This document shows positions 33,782 through 45,000 of a stretch of 64,000 nucleotides of DNA, piece after piece (the stretch's first letter is position 1; each line of letters begins with the position of its first letter). The translations under genes and the position numbers were made by a program. The notes beneath the pieces were generated by a model. It searched no databases, was not told the DNA's origin, and worked only from the letters and a program-made list of their open reading frames with translations. Source of the stretch: an uncultured Bacteroidales bacterium (lineage in GTDB: Bacteria > Bacteroidota > Bacteroidia > Bacteroidales > Paludibacteraceae); the NCBI GenBank assembly GCA_946406195.1, contig CAMJJT010000001.1:62001-126000 (forward strand), read 5' to 3'.

Positions 33782-35287
33782 TCAAAAGTGGGTTCTTAAA
33801 ACCGACCCGTTTATCTGAGCCAGTGGAGTGCAACAGTTAGTAAGATAATTACCATCTCCGAGCGAACTACCAGAAATAGCATTTACACCCCAAATAACAC
33901 CACGTTCTGTACCAACTGTGATTGTTATAGTTGCGGGGGTTGTAACACTTGACAATGTGTATTCATAAAAATAATCATCAATGTCAAATCCGTCTTGGTT
34001 TGTATTAAGTGTAAATGGAGAGTTATTGGCAATGCCCGAGTTCGAGATTAAACCTGTTGAAGTACTTGGCGAAATAGTTCCAACGCTTGTAGATAATTGA
34101 AGAGTGCTACTTTTCCCGTTCCAACCTGCCGCATGTAAATATAATTTAGTTGTACCCGATGGAATAGATATAGAACAACTAGCACCAGAGCCATTTTTAC
34201 CTAATTTGACTGCGGGTATATTACTCGTTGAACCAATTGTCAAACTTGCAGATGCTACATTTGTTCCGCTATTCGGTAACGTTACATTGCTAGAATAAAC
34301 AGTAGAATAATCTGTTTCTTCTACATCTGTAAATACCGCATAGTAGACAACATTATCTGTAGTTACTTTCGGCATGTCGGAAGCAGAAGTGTAGATGTTT
34401 TTTTCGCTGATGTCATCTGTTTTATTAAACGTAGTAGTTGACCAGCCATAGAATTTATCTGCATTGTCATCACAACTTTCGGGATCCTCATCGTTAACTT
34501 TTGGGAACGTAGGTTTCGTATTATCCAATACTTGAGTAGTTGCGAACTCTCCATTGTGAGTATTCCATGTAACAGTATGATAAAGATTTGGTGTAGCACT
34601 CGCTTCTTCGGAAGCATCGCCATCACAATAAGTAGAACCGTTACCAATAGCTTTTACCTGATATGTGTATGCGGTACCATTAGATAAACCCGATTGGGTA
34701 ACAGGTGATGTGGCCGCTTCCCAACTACCTCCGTTCCATTTCAATTGATAACTGCTGGCGTTACTAACCGCGGGCCACGTCAGTTTAATTTGCTGATTGG
34801 AGACTTCTGCGGTAACAACAGGAGTACCAAGTTTTGTCCCCGTACAACCAGATTCGTATGTAACTGCGACACTTGCAAGGCGTCTATGTCCACTAGATCC
34901 CCCAACGGTAAATTTCACAGATGTTGCAGTTCCTGTCCAAGTACTACTGCTATATGAACCTACATCTGTAGAAATGGCATTACTACCATCACTTGAGCCA
35001 AAAGTTAGTTCAATCTTTTTTATAGTTTTAGTTGTAGATGATACAGTAAAATAACCACCTCCGTAAACTCGCACAGCCGAGCCGGTAGTTTTGTATACTG
35101 GCTTATTGGAATTAGTCCCTTTGTTAAAGTAAACGGAAAAGTTTGTCCCATTTTTACTCTTAGCTTGTAGATCTTCATCTGCAGAACATACAGAACTAAA
35201 AGTTATTGTTTCATCCGCTCCCCACATCTGCCCGACGGACAGGGTGAGAAGGGTTAAAAATACTGAGAGAAAATGTTTTAATCTCAT
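33782..35287 (-). pseudogene. Truncated secreted surface protein (lost C-terminal sorting tail)
   Basis: 501 residues. Signal peptide (MRLKHFLSVFLTLLTLSVGQ, cleavage after MWGA), an N-terminal beta domain (25-150), a fibronectin-III-like domain (about 155-235), an InlB/Listeria-Bacteroides repeat (about 236-320; HTVTWNTHNGEF) and a further beta domain. It stops at CCTPLAQINGSVLRTHF. At the same point the giant protein (39001-47958) reads CCTPLGSINGSV and continues for ~2400 residues. DNA identity to that gene persists up to the GGGTCGGTTT word and then breaks off. Unlike its relatives it has no sorting-like tail, so it is probably a truncated copy; it could still be secreted to the periplasm. 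Confidence 0.7.
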
Positions 35288-35751
35288 AATTTTTGTGATT
35301 TAAAATGTTTAATATTTTAGTTAATTTAATTTGCTTCTACTAAAAATTTGCACTGAGAATTTTGAGAAAATTACCTTTCAAATTCTCACATTTCTCACTT
35401 TTCTCATGTAAATTTTTGCTTGACACTCTTGACACTCTTGACACACTTTTCGTCTAACTGTGCCAACTATGCCAACTGTGCCATGTAAATTTTTGCATGA
35501 CAAAGTTGACAATCTTGACAGACTTAATTGCTTACTTTGCCAACTTGGTCAAGTTTGTCAAGCATTTTTTTCAGTCTTTTTTGGATCATTTTTGGCTCTT
35601 TTGGACTATCAACATCCTTCAAAACGTTAGTGATTCCTTAGATATTACTTAGTTATTACTTAGTTATTCCTTAATCATTGCCCTTACAACTACCTAACGT
35701 CATCCTACTCATCCCTTCATCTCTTCACCCGTTAATTTTATTCTTACCATA

Positions 35752-35808
35752 TACCTTAGTGCTTTGCGGAGCACTCAAACTTCCGCAAAACGTACATTGA
35801 CATATTGA
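35752..35808 (+). repeat. 57-bp direct repeat, copy A
   Basis: Identical to 37404-37460 at 55 of 57 positions. Contains hairpin AGTGCT/AGCACT, then CCGCAAAACG and ACATTGACATATTGA. The copies flank the AAA ATPase gene 35964-37166. Confidence 0.8.
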
Positions 35809-35880
35809 AAAAGACTGAACAAGACATTTCATCGTGTCCATAGGACTAAGAAATGCGTTTGGGTAAATAAAAACTGACAC

Positions 35881-35932
35881 GGAACAATGTTCTTATTTCG
35901 CGACAAAGTCGCTCGAACGATTATTTCCATGC
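35881..35932 (-). repeat. Hairpin element, GAGCGAC-TTT-GTCGCGA form
   Basis: On the minus strand: CGTTC, then GA-GCGAC-TTT-GTCGC-GA, then AGAAC, an outer stem closed by GTTC/GAAC. It is a reverse-orientation relative of 32370-32415 and shares its inner plan with 38847-38874 and 61636-61663. Confidence 0.45.
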
Positions 35933-35963
35933 CAGACTGATATGCAGTGTGATCGTGTGACGA

Positions 35964-37166
35964 TTAGTACATTAGGCCAAAGAGCCACAATGGTAGTTTG
36001 TTACCCAAAGGGAAATCAAACTCGTCTGAAGCGATGAATGCGTTTTCCGTCTGCGAGATTTGCTTGCCGTCCTTACTTTTACCGCCGATTTCAAAGGTAA
36101 ATTTATGGTCAATAAGGAAGTCTCCCTTTTTGGAATACTCTACTTGATGATTATATCCTAATTGATTACAGAAGAATGTCTCGCGAACTGTACCCATCTT
36201 GGGCTTGTCAAGAGAAAGCGCATAGAGCAGATTAGAGTTCTCCATCAGAATTTTATCCGGCTTTTGCATCTTCTTAACACTCAAATCGTCGGAGTAAAGC
36301 AAGCGAATCAGTTTAGCCTCATGTAGATATTGCAGATACGCAAGTAGAGTGACACGCGATACTCCGATAAGAGTTGATAATTTTGTTACGTCAATTACCA
36401 TTGGTACTTCTGCCGAAATCACAGCCAACAGCGCTTTAAGTTTCCGAACATTGCCAATATCGATGCCTCGTAATTGGGGCAATTCGATATTGAGCAACAA
36501 ATCAGCAGTACTCTCAACGCGTTGATAGTACGAGTCAAAACTTTCAGTTCCAAAAGGATAGTATCCCTTTTGTAGATAATGAGGGAAAAACTCTAATGGC
36601 CTGCATTTTTTTTGTACTTCCATCGAGATATCCATGCTGTTCTTAAGAATATCGTCCAACGTAACCTTTGGCAATTCTATATTATGATATAATTGCATGT
36701 ATTCACGAAACGATAATCCCTGCATATCGTAACTAAGGCAGCGACGGGATAAATCAGCTTGCGCATTAAGAATGTGCAACAGCGAAGAACCGGTAAAGAC
36801 CACATGTAACTGTTTATAGACATCATAGATCTCTTTAATCTCCTTTGCCCAATATTGTGCATTGTGTACTTCGTCCACGAGAAGCAATTCACCACCCTGC
36901 CGATAGAACTGTTCTGCCACATCAACCAAGTTGTGTTGAGCAAAATAAGCATTGTCCAACCGAATATAGAGTGATTTATGATTCTCATTATTGCCATAAT
37001 GCAGTTTCTGGTATTGCAACATCAATGTCGTTTTACCAACGCCACGCGCACCGCGAATAGCGTTTAACCGCGATTCTGACCATGGTATATCGTCTATAAT
37101 CGAACGAACAAACCGCAATGATGTGTCTTTTAACATCTCATCGTTTCGCCTAAATAATGCTTCCAT
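35964..37166 (-). CDS. AAA-type ATPase with DUF4143-like C-terminus
   Basis: 400 residues. Walker A GARGVGKTT (about 39-47), Walker B LLLVDEVHN (about 94-102), sensor TGSS; a winged-helix segment near 250-300 (VTKLSTLIGVSRVTLLAYLQ) and a C-terminal DUF4143 nuclease-like domain (YNHQVEYSKKGDFLIDHKFT). Typical of the large Bacteroidota family of ATPases adjacent to mobile or surface genes; function unknown. One of three AAA ATPases in this accessory region. It has its own promoter and is bracketed by the 57-bp repeats. Confidence 0.83.
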   Translation of the reverse strand: MEALFRRNDEMLKDTSLRFVRSIIDDIPWSESRLNAIRGARGVGKTTLMLQYQKLHYGNNENHKSLYIRLDNAYFAQHNLVDVAEQFYRQGGELLLVDEVHNAQYWAKEIKEIYDVYKQLHVVFTGSSLLHILNAQADLSRRCLSYDMQGLSFREYMQLYHNIELPKVTLDDILKNSMDISMEVQKKCRPLEFFPHYLQKGYYPFGTESFDSYYQRVESTADLLLNIELPQLRGIDIGNVRKLKALLAVISAEVPMVIDVTKLSTLIGVSRVTLLAYLQYLHEAKLIRLLYSDDLSVKKMQKPDKILMENSNLLYALSLDKPKMGTVRETFFCNQLGYNHQVEYSKKGDFLIDHKFTFEIGGKSKDGKQISQTENAFIASDEFDFPLGNKLPLWLFGLMY

Positions 37167-37194
37167 ATTCCTAATAATTTAGAATTTCCGGCTG

Positions 37195-37225
37195 CAAAGG
37201 TACTGCTTTTTTATGATATTACCAA
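37195..37225 (-). promoter_or_regulatory. Promoter of AAA ATPase 35964-37166
   Basis: Minus strand TTG (37225-37223), N20, TACCTTTG (37202-37195). Confidence 0.82.
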
Positions 37226-37403
37226 ATTTTTAGGCAAAAAAGTTTAATATAATTAACATTTTTGTGTTAAATTTGTTAAATCTAATTAAACAAATCCCGC
37301 CTTATTTGTTAGGTGAGCCCAGTTTATAATACAATTTTACTACTGTCAGTCTTTTCAATATTTCAAAGATCGGTATATTGTGTGGGCATTGCCCCCAATA
37401 AAT

Positions 37404-37460
37404 TACCTTAGTGCTTTGCGGAGCACTCAAACTCCCGCAAAACGAACATTGACATATTGA
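37404..37460 (+). repeat. 57-bp direct repeat, copy B
   Basis: See 35752-35808. It lies in the 366-bp gap between two minus-strand ATPase genes. The rest of that gap also holds a small hairpin GGGCAATGCCC near 37384 and no gene. Confidence 0.8.
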
Positions 37461-37532
37461 CATAAAACAAGCGGCAACCCTGCTGCTTGTTGGATTACCG
37501 CTTGAATAAAACTGTATCGCGAGACTTTTTCG

Positions 37533-38609
37533 TTACGAGACTTTTCGTAATGGCAGAATCTTACTCAGCCACTCTCGGAAGAACGGATCTTCTATTTCGT
37601 ATGTTTCAGCTCGAACTATCAATCCGTTTTTTTGTAAACGTTTGATAGAACTGAAGGCTGTACTGGAAGCCATTCCTTTATTATGTAGAGGATTCAGGCC
37701 TCCTGCTGATTGTAAAATCACATCTCTATCCGTACGGTTAAGTGTATTCCATAATCGTTCATAATCAAGATCTCGTTCTTGAATGATGATCTTAATGGAT
37801 TTTTCAACCAGTTGTTCATGCTCGTGCTGATAAACAATCAGTTCCCATACTTGCGAAGCTAGTTGCTGAGAATAGTATGGATGGTTGGAGGTGAAAGACA
37901 ATATCTGAGCAGCAACCTCTTCCTTATTAGAAATTTCCGGCAAACGTTCTTTTATAAATTGGAAGAAAATATCATAAGGGATTTTATTGAGGTGCATCAA
38001 TGCTCCGAAATGATAAAATGGAGATTTCTTTTTTTCAAAGATTTCCACCATCATACTTTCCTGACTTCCCATAAAGATGTAGTTTAATCCCTTTTGATGT
38101 TGCATGATAGCTCGTAGTTGCTGAGCGAAACGAGAATCTATGTTGCAAACCTCCTGGAACTCATCAAGAACTACAATTGGTCGTTTATCGGGTGTAGATA
38201 CTTTTTCCAAAAGAGCCATCACATCTTCCAGCATGACTCGGTTATCAGACGACGGTTGGAATCCTATCTGCCATTCATTGGTCACAGGATTATTGCTGAG
38301 CATAGGGATAATACGGAAATGAGTAATCTCATGCCTAATACGTTCGTATGTATATTTAGAAAGAATGCCTTTCAATAATTGAGTAGAAAAGTCATCTACA
38401 GAAAGAACATATTGCAAATCAATCCATATAAACGGACGTTTTAACTCTTCAAGACATTTGCGTACTAAACTACTTTTCCCGTAGCGCCGAGGGCTAATAA
38501 GAATCAAGTGATTCTCACTGTCCATTTTAGCCTTAATACTCAGCAATTCCGATTCTCGGTCTGTGAAATAATCGCCATCAACGATAACTCCGTACTTAAA
38601 AGCATTCAT
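37533..38609 (-). CDS. AAA-type ATPase (ATPase_2 family)
   Basis: 358 residues. Starts MNAFKYGVIVDGDYFTDRES (the family's FTDRE box). Walker A SPRRYGKSSL (about 39-48), Walker B IVVLDEFQEV (about 144-153), sensor IFMGSQESMM. The C-terminal winged helix (about 290-350) ends FREWLSKILPL. Closely related in layout to 49500-50639, so the two are paralogues. Such ATPases are common in Bacteroidales and have no settled role. Own promoter; AT-rich. Confidence 0.85.
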   Translation of the reverse strand: MNAFKYGVIVDGDYFTDRESELLSIKAKMDSENHLILISPRRYGKSSLVRKCLEELKRPFIWIDLQYVLSVDDFSTQLLKGILSKYTYERIRHEITHFRIIPMLSNNPVTNEWQIGFQPSSDNRVMLEDVMALLEKVSTPDKRPIVVLDEFQEVCNIDSRFAQQLRAIMQHQKGLNYIFMGSQESMMVEIFEKKKSPFYHFGALMHLNKIPYDIFFQFIKERLPEISNKEEVAAQILSFTSNHPYYSQQLASQVWELIVYQHEHEQLVEKSIKIIIQERDLDYERLWNTLNRTDRDVILQSAGGLNPLHNKGMASSTAFSSIKRLQKNGLIVRAETYEIEDPFFREWLSKILPLRKVS

Positions 38610-38680
38610 AATCAGTCATTTGTGTTATGCGAAGATTTTCGCATTGAAAATGTTCGCATTGATTTGTCCGAAATTTTTCG

Positions 38681-38711
38681 CAAAGGTACAACAATTATTT
38701 GGAATATGCAA
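38681..38711 (-). promoter_or_regulatory. Promoter of AAA ATPase 37533-38609
   Basis: Minus strand TTG (38711-38709), N20, TACCTTTG (38688-38681). A 28-bp repeat (copy 4) lies just upstream at 38734-38761. Confidence 0.82.
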
Positions 38712-38782
38712 ATTTTTTGAGCAAAAAATGCTGTTTTTGATCCATTTTTGGCCATTTTAGGCTAAATGCATTCACCTATGGG

Positions 38783-38880
38783 GTCCCCGACGAAATGCTA
38801 GTGCAACGATATTTCGTGGGGAACGCGTAGCACAAGGCAAAAATTCATACGAGCGAAGTATTCGCGAATCGTATTGAGCC
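38783..38880 (+). ncRNA. Structured leader element, copy 1
   Basis: Hairpin I: GTCCCCGACGAAAT with ATTTCGTGGGGAAC (38783-38824). Linker AGCACAAGGCAAAAATTCAT. Hairpin II: ATACGA-GCGAA-GTA-TTCGC-GAATCGTAT (38847-38874), then TGAGCC. The copy at 61584-61669 keeps both hairpins, the linker and the GTA loop, while three inner base pairs change on both sides. This indicates an RNA structure or a mobile palindromic element. It stands ~120 nt before the giant surface-protein gene, where I see no TAnnTTTG promoter. Confidence 0.5.
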
Positions 38881-39000
38881 TTAGTGCAAGCGGGTAATCC
38901 ATTATGTCAAAGATCTCTATATTGTCGGCTCTTGGCTGAGCCGGGAATAACAAAATATAAACAATGAGAATATAATTAACAACAAAAACTTATATACATT

Positions 39001-42000
39001 ATGAAACATTTAAACTTTTTGACAAAATCGGGCAGTCAGTCTTGTGGTCACAGTAGCGTGACATTGGCTTCGACTGTCGGTTCACCGTCGGCTCACCGTC
39101 GGGGGACTATGCTAAAACTCCTCTCCGTTTTAGTGCTTGTTCTAACATTTGGTGTTGGGAATGTGTGGGCGGATTACGAACTAGTTTACACATTTGATTG
39201 TGCATCTGCTTCACATAACGGAACAACGTCTTCCTATGGTGGAAAGACAACAGCAATGACAACTACCTATATCAAAGATTTTCTCAATGCGGCTGCCGGT
39301 AGTTCTGTAGTATCTTCTGTCGCAAATAGTCCTTCAAGAGTTTATTGGGCAAAGGGTACAGGAGGTGATGCTGGAATGCCAGATGATGCCTTAAAAGTAG
39401 GAGCCTCAAGTAATTCCGGAAATTTCTCTTTTACTGTTAATGAATCGGTAAATATTAGTAAAGTGGTCATTACTGGATACGGATGGAAAAGTACCTCAAA
39501 AATAGCGGTTAATGGTTCTAGCACACAAAGCCCATCGAGTGCTGCTGTGGAGACAGATTTTTCATTCGAACTAGCATCTGAAACAAAGACGATAAGTATT
39601 AATGTAACTACATCTGCTGTGTGTATTACGAGCATTAAACTATACAAAACAGTTGCTTCATGTTCTTCGGAGATTACAATTACAAAAGGCTCAAATCCTG
39701 CAAATGGAACCTTTATGATAAATAACAGCGGCACTATCTGTATAGACAATGGTAATGCATCAACTACGGTTACTGCAACACCCTCAACTCATTACCATCT
39801 GGCAGAGGTTACATCCACGGGTGGTGGAACCATTGGAACTATCTCAAATAACACTTGCACCGTAAGCGATATTAGTGCAAATACTACCATCAATGTTTCT
39901 TTTGCCGCAGATCCAACATATACTGTAACATGGGTAGCAGGAAGCAATTCATCATTTAGTACTCAGACGAACTATGCTGGTACTGATTTGACAAGTCCAG
40001 GCACTCCTGAAGCTTCGACATATTGTCCCGGTGGTAAAGTCTTCAAAGGTTGGACCGCTACTCCAATAGAAGGTGAAGCAGATGAAGCACCCGCGGATTT
40101 GTTCACATCCGTAAGTGGAAAATCTATCCCGGTCAATGGAACTACTTATTATGCAGTGTTTGCAACTGAAAACTCAGAAACTATAAATGTTCCTGCCAGC
40201 GACAAACAATACACTGCTACTATCACTTATTCCCAATTGACGGCTAATGCTTCTTACGCTAACTCCGATGGAGATTATTCTAGTACCGGAACAGCGAGCG
40301 ATGAATCTGCCACAACTGTTGGTTGGACTACTTACAATGTGCAGAACGCATCTAGTAAATTACACTTCAAAAGTAATAGCGGTTACATCTATAATAAAAG
40401 CACATGGGGAACAATCAATAGTGTTTCCTTTAGCGATAACCAAAGTAGCAATTTCAATGTATATATTGGAAGTAGTTCTCAGCCAAGTTCTGCTGGTTCC
40501 GGCGGTTTCTTTAAAATAGCAGCAAAAACCGTATCCGGAGGACCATATGTAGCCACAATTACAATTACATATACTCAAGGCTCTCCTGCATCTAGTTATG
40601 AGCAAACAACTTACACCGACTACGCAACCTCTTGTTGCACTCCACTGGGTTCGATAAACGGGTCGGTTTCGGAGGACCAGCCGACGAGTGCAACTTTGAC
40701 ATGGGATGTTAAAGATAATGTTACTTGGACAGTTAGCTATAAAGTAAAAAATGCTGCTGGAGAAGCATCGACTGCTAATGTCGGAACTATTACGACCAGT
40801 GAAGGCAAGAACCATTGCACCATTACAGGACTCAATCCTGCCACCACTTATGAGTTTTATGTACACGCTACAGCAACCGGTTACTGCGAGAACGAGGAAA
40901 CATGGACTATAGAAGGCACGACCGCAGCAGCACACACAATAACGGCTGTTTCCAGCAATAGCACATACGGCACCGTCAGCCTCAGCGGAAATGTGATTAC
41001 AGGAGAACCGGCAGACTATTGCCAGTATGCCAGTCCGGCATTTACCGTCACCAGCGGTACGGCGGATGTTACACAAGAAGGCAATGTATTTACCGTTGAT
41101 CCTTCTTCGGACTGTACCGTGCAGATTAATTTCGAGAAGATACCTGTCTATACCGTAAACCTGAATGCCGGCACGGGAAGTGTAGCATCGAGTAGTCTTC
41201 CGGAAGAATACCGTACTTTGGGCGTAACACTGCCAGTAGCAACAGCACCTACGGGTTGGAGTTTCGTAGGTTGGACTACTGCTTCCGTCACGGAGACCGC
41301 CACACGTCCGGCTACTATTTATTCGGCTTCTTCGACCTACATTCCGAGTGCAGACGGCGAGACACTTTACGCTGTCTATGAGCAATGGGACGGCAACGAA
41401 AACGAATTCCAGCGCGTAACGGCTCTTAATGGTTTGGCAGCCGGTGACCGCGTGGTTGTTGTGTCAAATGGTACTTATAAACATACCTTGGCAACCGATA
41501 ACGGCTCGTTCAAAAAGAACGAAACAGCCTATACCGCTGATGCGAATAACAAAATTTCCGTTAGCGACAACAAGCATATCTGGACTTTAGGCAGCACCAA
41601 TACGACCAATGTTTATACGCTCACCAATGTAGCTACAGGTACTACACTTGGCGCAAGTGCTCTGTGTGGTTCAGGCAATAATGAAAAACAAAAAGATGTA
41701 AACCTGACAAGTACCAACAACCAATGGTTGCTCACTAAAAGCGGTACTGATTTCGTGATAAAGAACAATGCAGGCACAAGCTATCTGGAAACCGCAAGTG
41801 GAGGTTTCTGCATCTATTATCAATATAGTGAGCCAAGCGGTAAGCCTTTGTCCGACTACTATCAAATGTTAATTTTCAAGGGTACTGCGGAAAAGAAATA
41901 TGCTACCGCTCCCAAGTCCGTTAAGGCTTTGGCTGTCAAGACAGCTCCGACAACGGCATACCGCGTGGGGGACGTCTTTGACGCAACCGGAACCGTATTG

Positions 42001-45000
42001 GATGCGACTTATTCGGACGATACACATGGCGATATAACGGAGGGTTACACCTATGTAGTAAATAATCTTTCTGATGGCAAACTGACCGCAGAGAGCAACC
42101 AAGTGACCTATACATACAAAGGTCAGACCGCTAATCTGGCTATAACCGCCGGCACTCTGAGCAGTATTGTTATTACCACAGAGCCGGCGAAGAAGAAATA
42201 CGCAGAGGGCGAGAGTTTCGATGCCACGGGAATGGCGGTAAAGGCTGTGTTTAGCAATGGTTTGGAGATAGCGGATGTCAATGGCTATACGTTCAGCGAT
42301 GCCGCTCTGACACCGAGCGACGAGAGCGTAACTATCTCTTATACCTACGGAGAAGACACCAAGACCACGACACAAGCTATCAGCGTAGGCAGTTTGTCTT
42401 CTATCGCTGTAACCACAGCACCGAGCACTACCAGCTATACCGAAGGAACAGCTTTCTCTACTGCCGGAATGGTAGTAACCGGAACCTACAGCAACGGCGA
42501 GACGCGTGTGCTGAACGGCTATACGATTGAGCCGAGCGGAGAACTTTCCTATCCGTGCACATCGGTAACCATCAGTTATCAAGGCAAAACGACAACCCAA
42601 ACTATTACGGTCAGCGAGGCTCCCAAGTACACCGTTCATTTCTGGACCAACGGGACGGACAATGTGAGACAGGTTATCCAAGGTCGTGCATTGACTGATA
42701 TTCCTACTCCGGCAGCTGTGGACGGCTTTACGTTTATGGGATGGGCAAGTGCTGAATTGGCGGAGACAACCGCTGAGCCGGCTTCGTACGCTTTGAGTAA
42801 CAATGCAAGTTCGTATACGCCGAGTCAGGACGGTGTAGAATTCTACGCTGTTTATCGTCGTTCGGAAGAAAGTGTAAAGAACGGATTCAAGTTATCCGTA
42901 ACCTATAGCAACACAACTTATTATGTAGGTACATATGGTTCATATTTCGAAGCAGAAAATAATCTAGAAGATGCTGAAGTATATTTCTTCGATGAGGATA
43001 AGAGAATTTACGGCTATGATGGAACTACCAAAAAATATGTACAGATTAGTGCGTCGAGCACTACGAGTAATTATTCCGCAACAGCCTTTACCTTTTCAAC
43101 AGTTACAGAGGCAGATGGAAAAGTAAGTTATTCTTACACCAGCGGAACCGATACTCGCAGATTCGCTTTGAACACGAATAAAAAAGATCGTTTCAGTGGT
43201 TATAGTACAACAGGAGTAGAAAGTCAATTTACTAAGACTGCTGCACAAAAAGTTGTTACTGAGTACTTGTATTCGACTTCTGCGGTAGTTCCGGTACTGC
43301 AATCGATAGCCGTTACTACTGCTCCGACGAAGACAGAATATTTCGAAGGCGATGACTTCGAGGCAGACGGAATGGTTGTTACGGGTACGTTCAATACCGG
43401 CGCTAAGGTATTGACAGCTTCGCAGTACACCATTAGTCCTTCTACCAATCTGACGGCAGGTACAACATCTGTTACTATTGCGGCTGTGGAAGATAACACT
43501 AAGACAGCATCGCAGACCATTTCGGTAGCGGCTATTGAGTTGACGAGTATTACGATTACTACCCAGCCGACTAAGAAGGTTTATGTGGTAGGTCAGAATT
43601 TCGACCCGACGGGTATGGTTGTAACGGCTCATTACAATGACGACCGTAAGGATAAGGCGGTTACGGGTTACACCATGACGCCGAGCACTTCTACTGCTTT
43701 GACAGCCGAGGATGATCATATTGAGATTTCTTATACCGAAGGCGGTGTGACGAAGACTGCTAATCAGGCGATCACGGTTAACGCGGCATTGACGGGAATT
43801 GAGATTACAACCAACCCGGATAAGATGACGTATATCGAGACCGAGACGTTTGATGCAACCGGTATGGTTGTTACGGCTCATTATAATGGAAGTAGCGATC
43901 AGATTGTAACGGCAAGCGTTACTTGGGATAAGACAGGTGTGCTGGCAGCATTGAACAGTTTGGCTAATCCGACTGTTGAGACGATTACGTTTACCTATGA
44001 AGAGCTGGGTGCAGAGGTAACGACCACTCTGAATGTAACGGTTAATCCGTATCCGCGTTACACGGTTACGTTCAGCGCGAACGGAACACCGACGAATGTC
44101 ACCGAGACTGCAGGTCAAGGTGGTGTAACTGTTCCTGCTAATCCTGCAAAGGTTGGAGATTACACGTTTGCCGGTTGGAGCAAGAGCCAGCGTGCTGTTG
44201 AGTCTGCAGACGATCCCGCATTGGTTACCATTACCGCAGGTAAGTACTATCCGGAAGGCGCTGAGACATTGTATGCTGTTTATACAATGGATCATGAAGA
44301 CGAGGTGGCAGGTATGTATCTCACAGCGGTTGTAGATGCCAATAATACAGAGAAGACTATCGGTTATTTCAATAACAACTCTCTCTATCCGACGGACGAA
44401 AATCATTCAGCTTTAGCATTATGGTACTTAGATGATTATTTGTTCTACATGAACGGAACAACAAAAATTTATCTATACAACACTGGTAATTCAGAGACGA
44501 AGATTTTCAATGTCTCGGAAAATGGGAAAGCTGCTGATTTGGAAGCTGCTGCTAACAACAAATGGACGAAAATCACGAATAATGATGGAACGATTACTTT
44601 CAAACGCGATGATGGTCGTATCATAGCATGGAATAATAGTAGTTATTTCCGTTGCTATGGAGAAAATACTTATCCATACAACAAATTCACTGCTACCACT
44701 GCATCAGAATCGATTACGTTTGAAGTACCGTATTATACTACTGCTCCTTCGGCAGATGTAACCCCGACGATCTCGTTTGCAGAAACGAGTAAGACCATTA
44801 CGGTGGTAGATGAGAATGGTGCTCTGAATACATGCACGAATGCACTGACTACTAATTCGACAGGCGCTGTAACATATGTATCCAGCGACGAGTCTATAGC
44901 CGAGGTTGCTGCGAATGGTACGGTAAGTGTTAAGGCGGTAGGTGAAGTAACGATTACGGCAAACGTAGCAGCTGTAGCCGGTACATGGAAGGCTATCAGC

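Larger units (their letters stand above)
35288..35963. other. 676-bp gene-free region with tandem words and hairpins
   Basis: Contains drifting words TTGACACTC (35420-35450), TGCCAACTA (35460-35485) and TTACTTAGTTA (35643-35670), the 28-bp repeat copy 3 (35577-35606), one 57-bp repeat and a hairpin element, listed separately. No TAnnTTTG promoter for the minus-strand surface gene is visible, and I see no gene. Confidence 0.6.

Noticed and set aside
38847..38874. Kink-turn in hairpin II of the leader element
   Set aside because: Tandem GA/GA-type pairs are possible, but the unpaired bases lie on the wrong side of the GA for the k-turn consensus.
33782..40672. A proven invertible switch between the two surface-protein genes
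   Set aside because: The shared words are inverted and well placed, but the central four bases differ and no second orientation can be seen in one sequence, so it is kept only as a hypothesis.
43096..44406. 436-codon minus-strand frame, and other minus frames within 40.3-47.5 kb
   Set aside because: Shadows of the giant surface-protein gene; Cys/Arg/Ser-rich translations without motifs.
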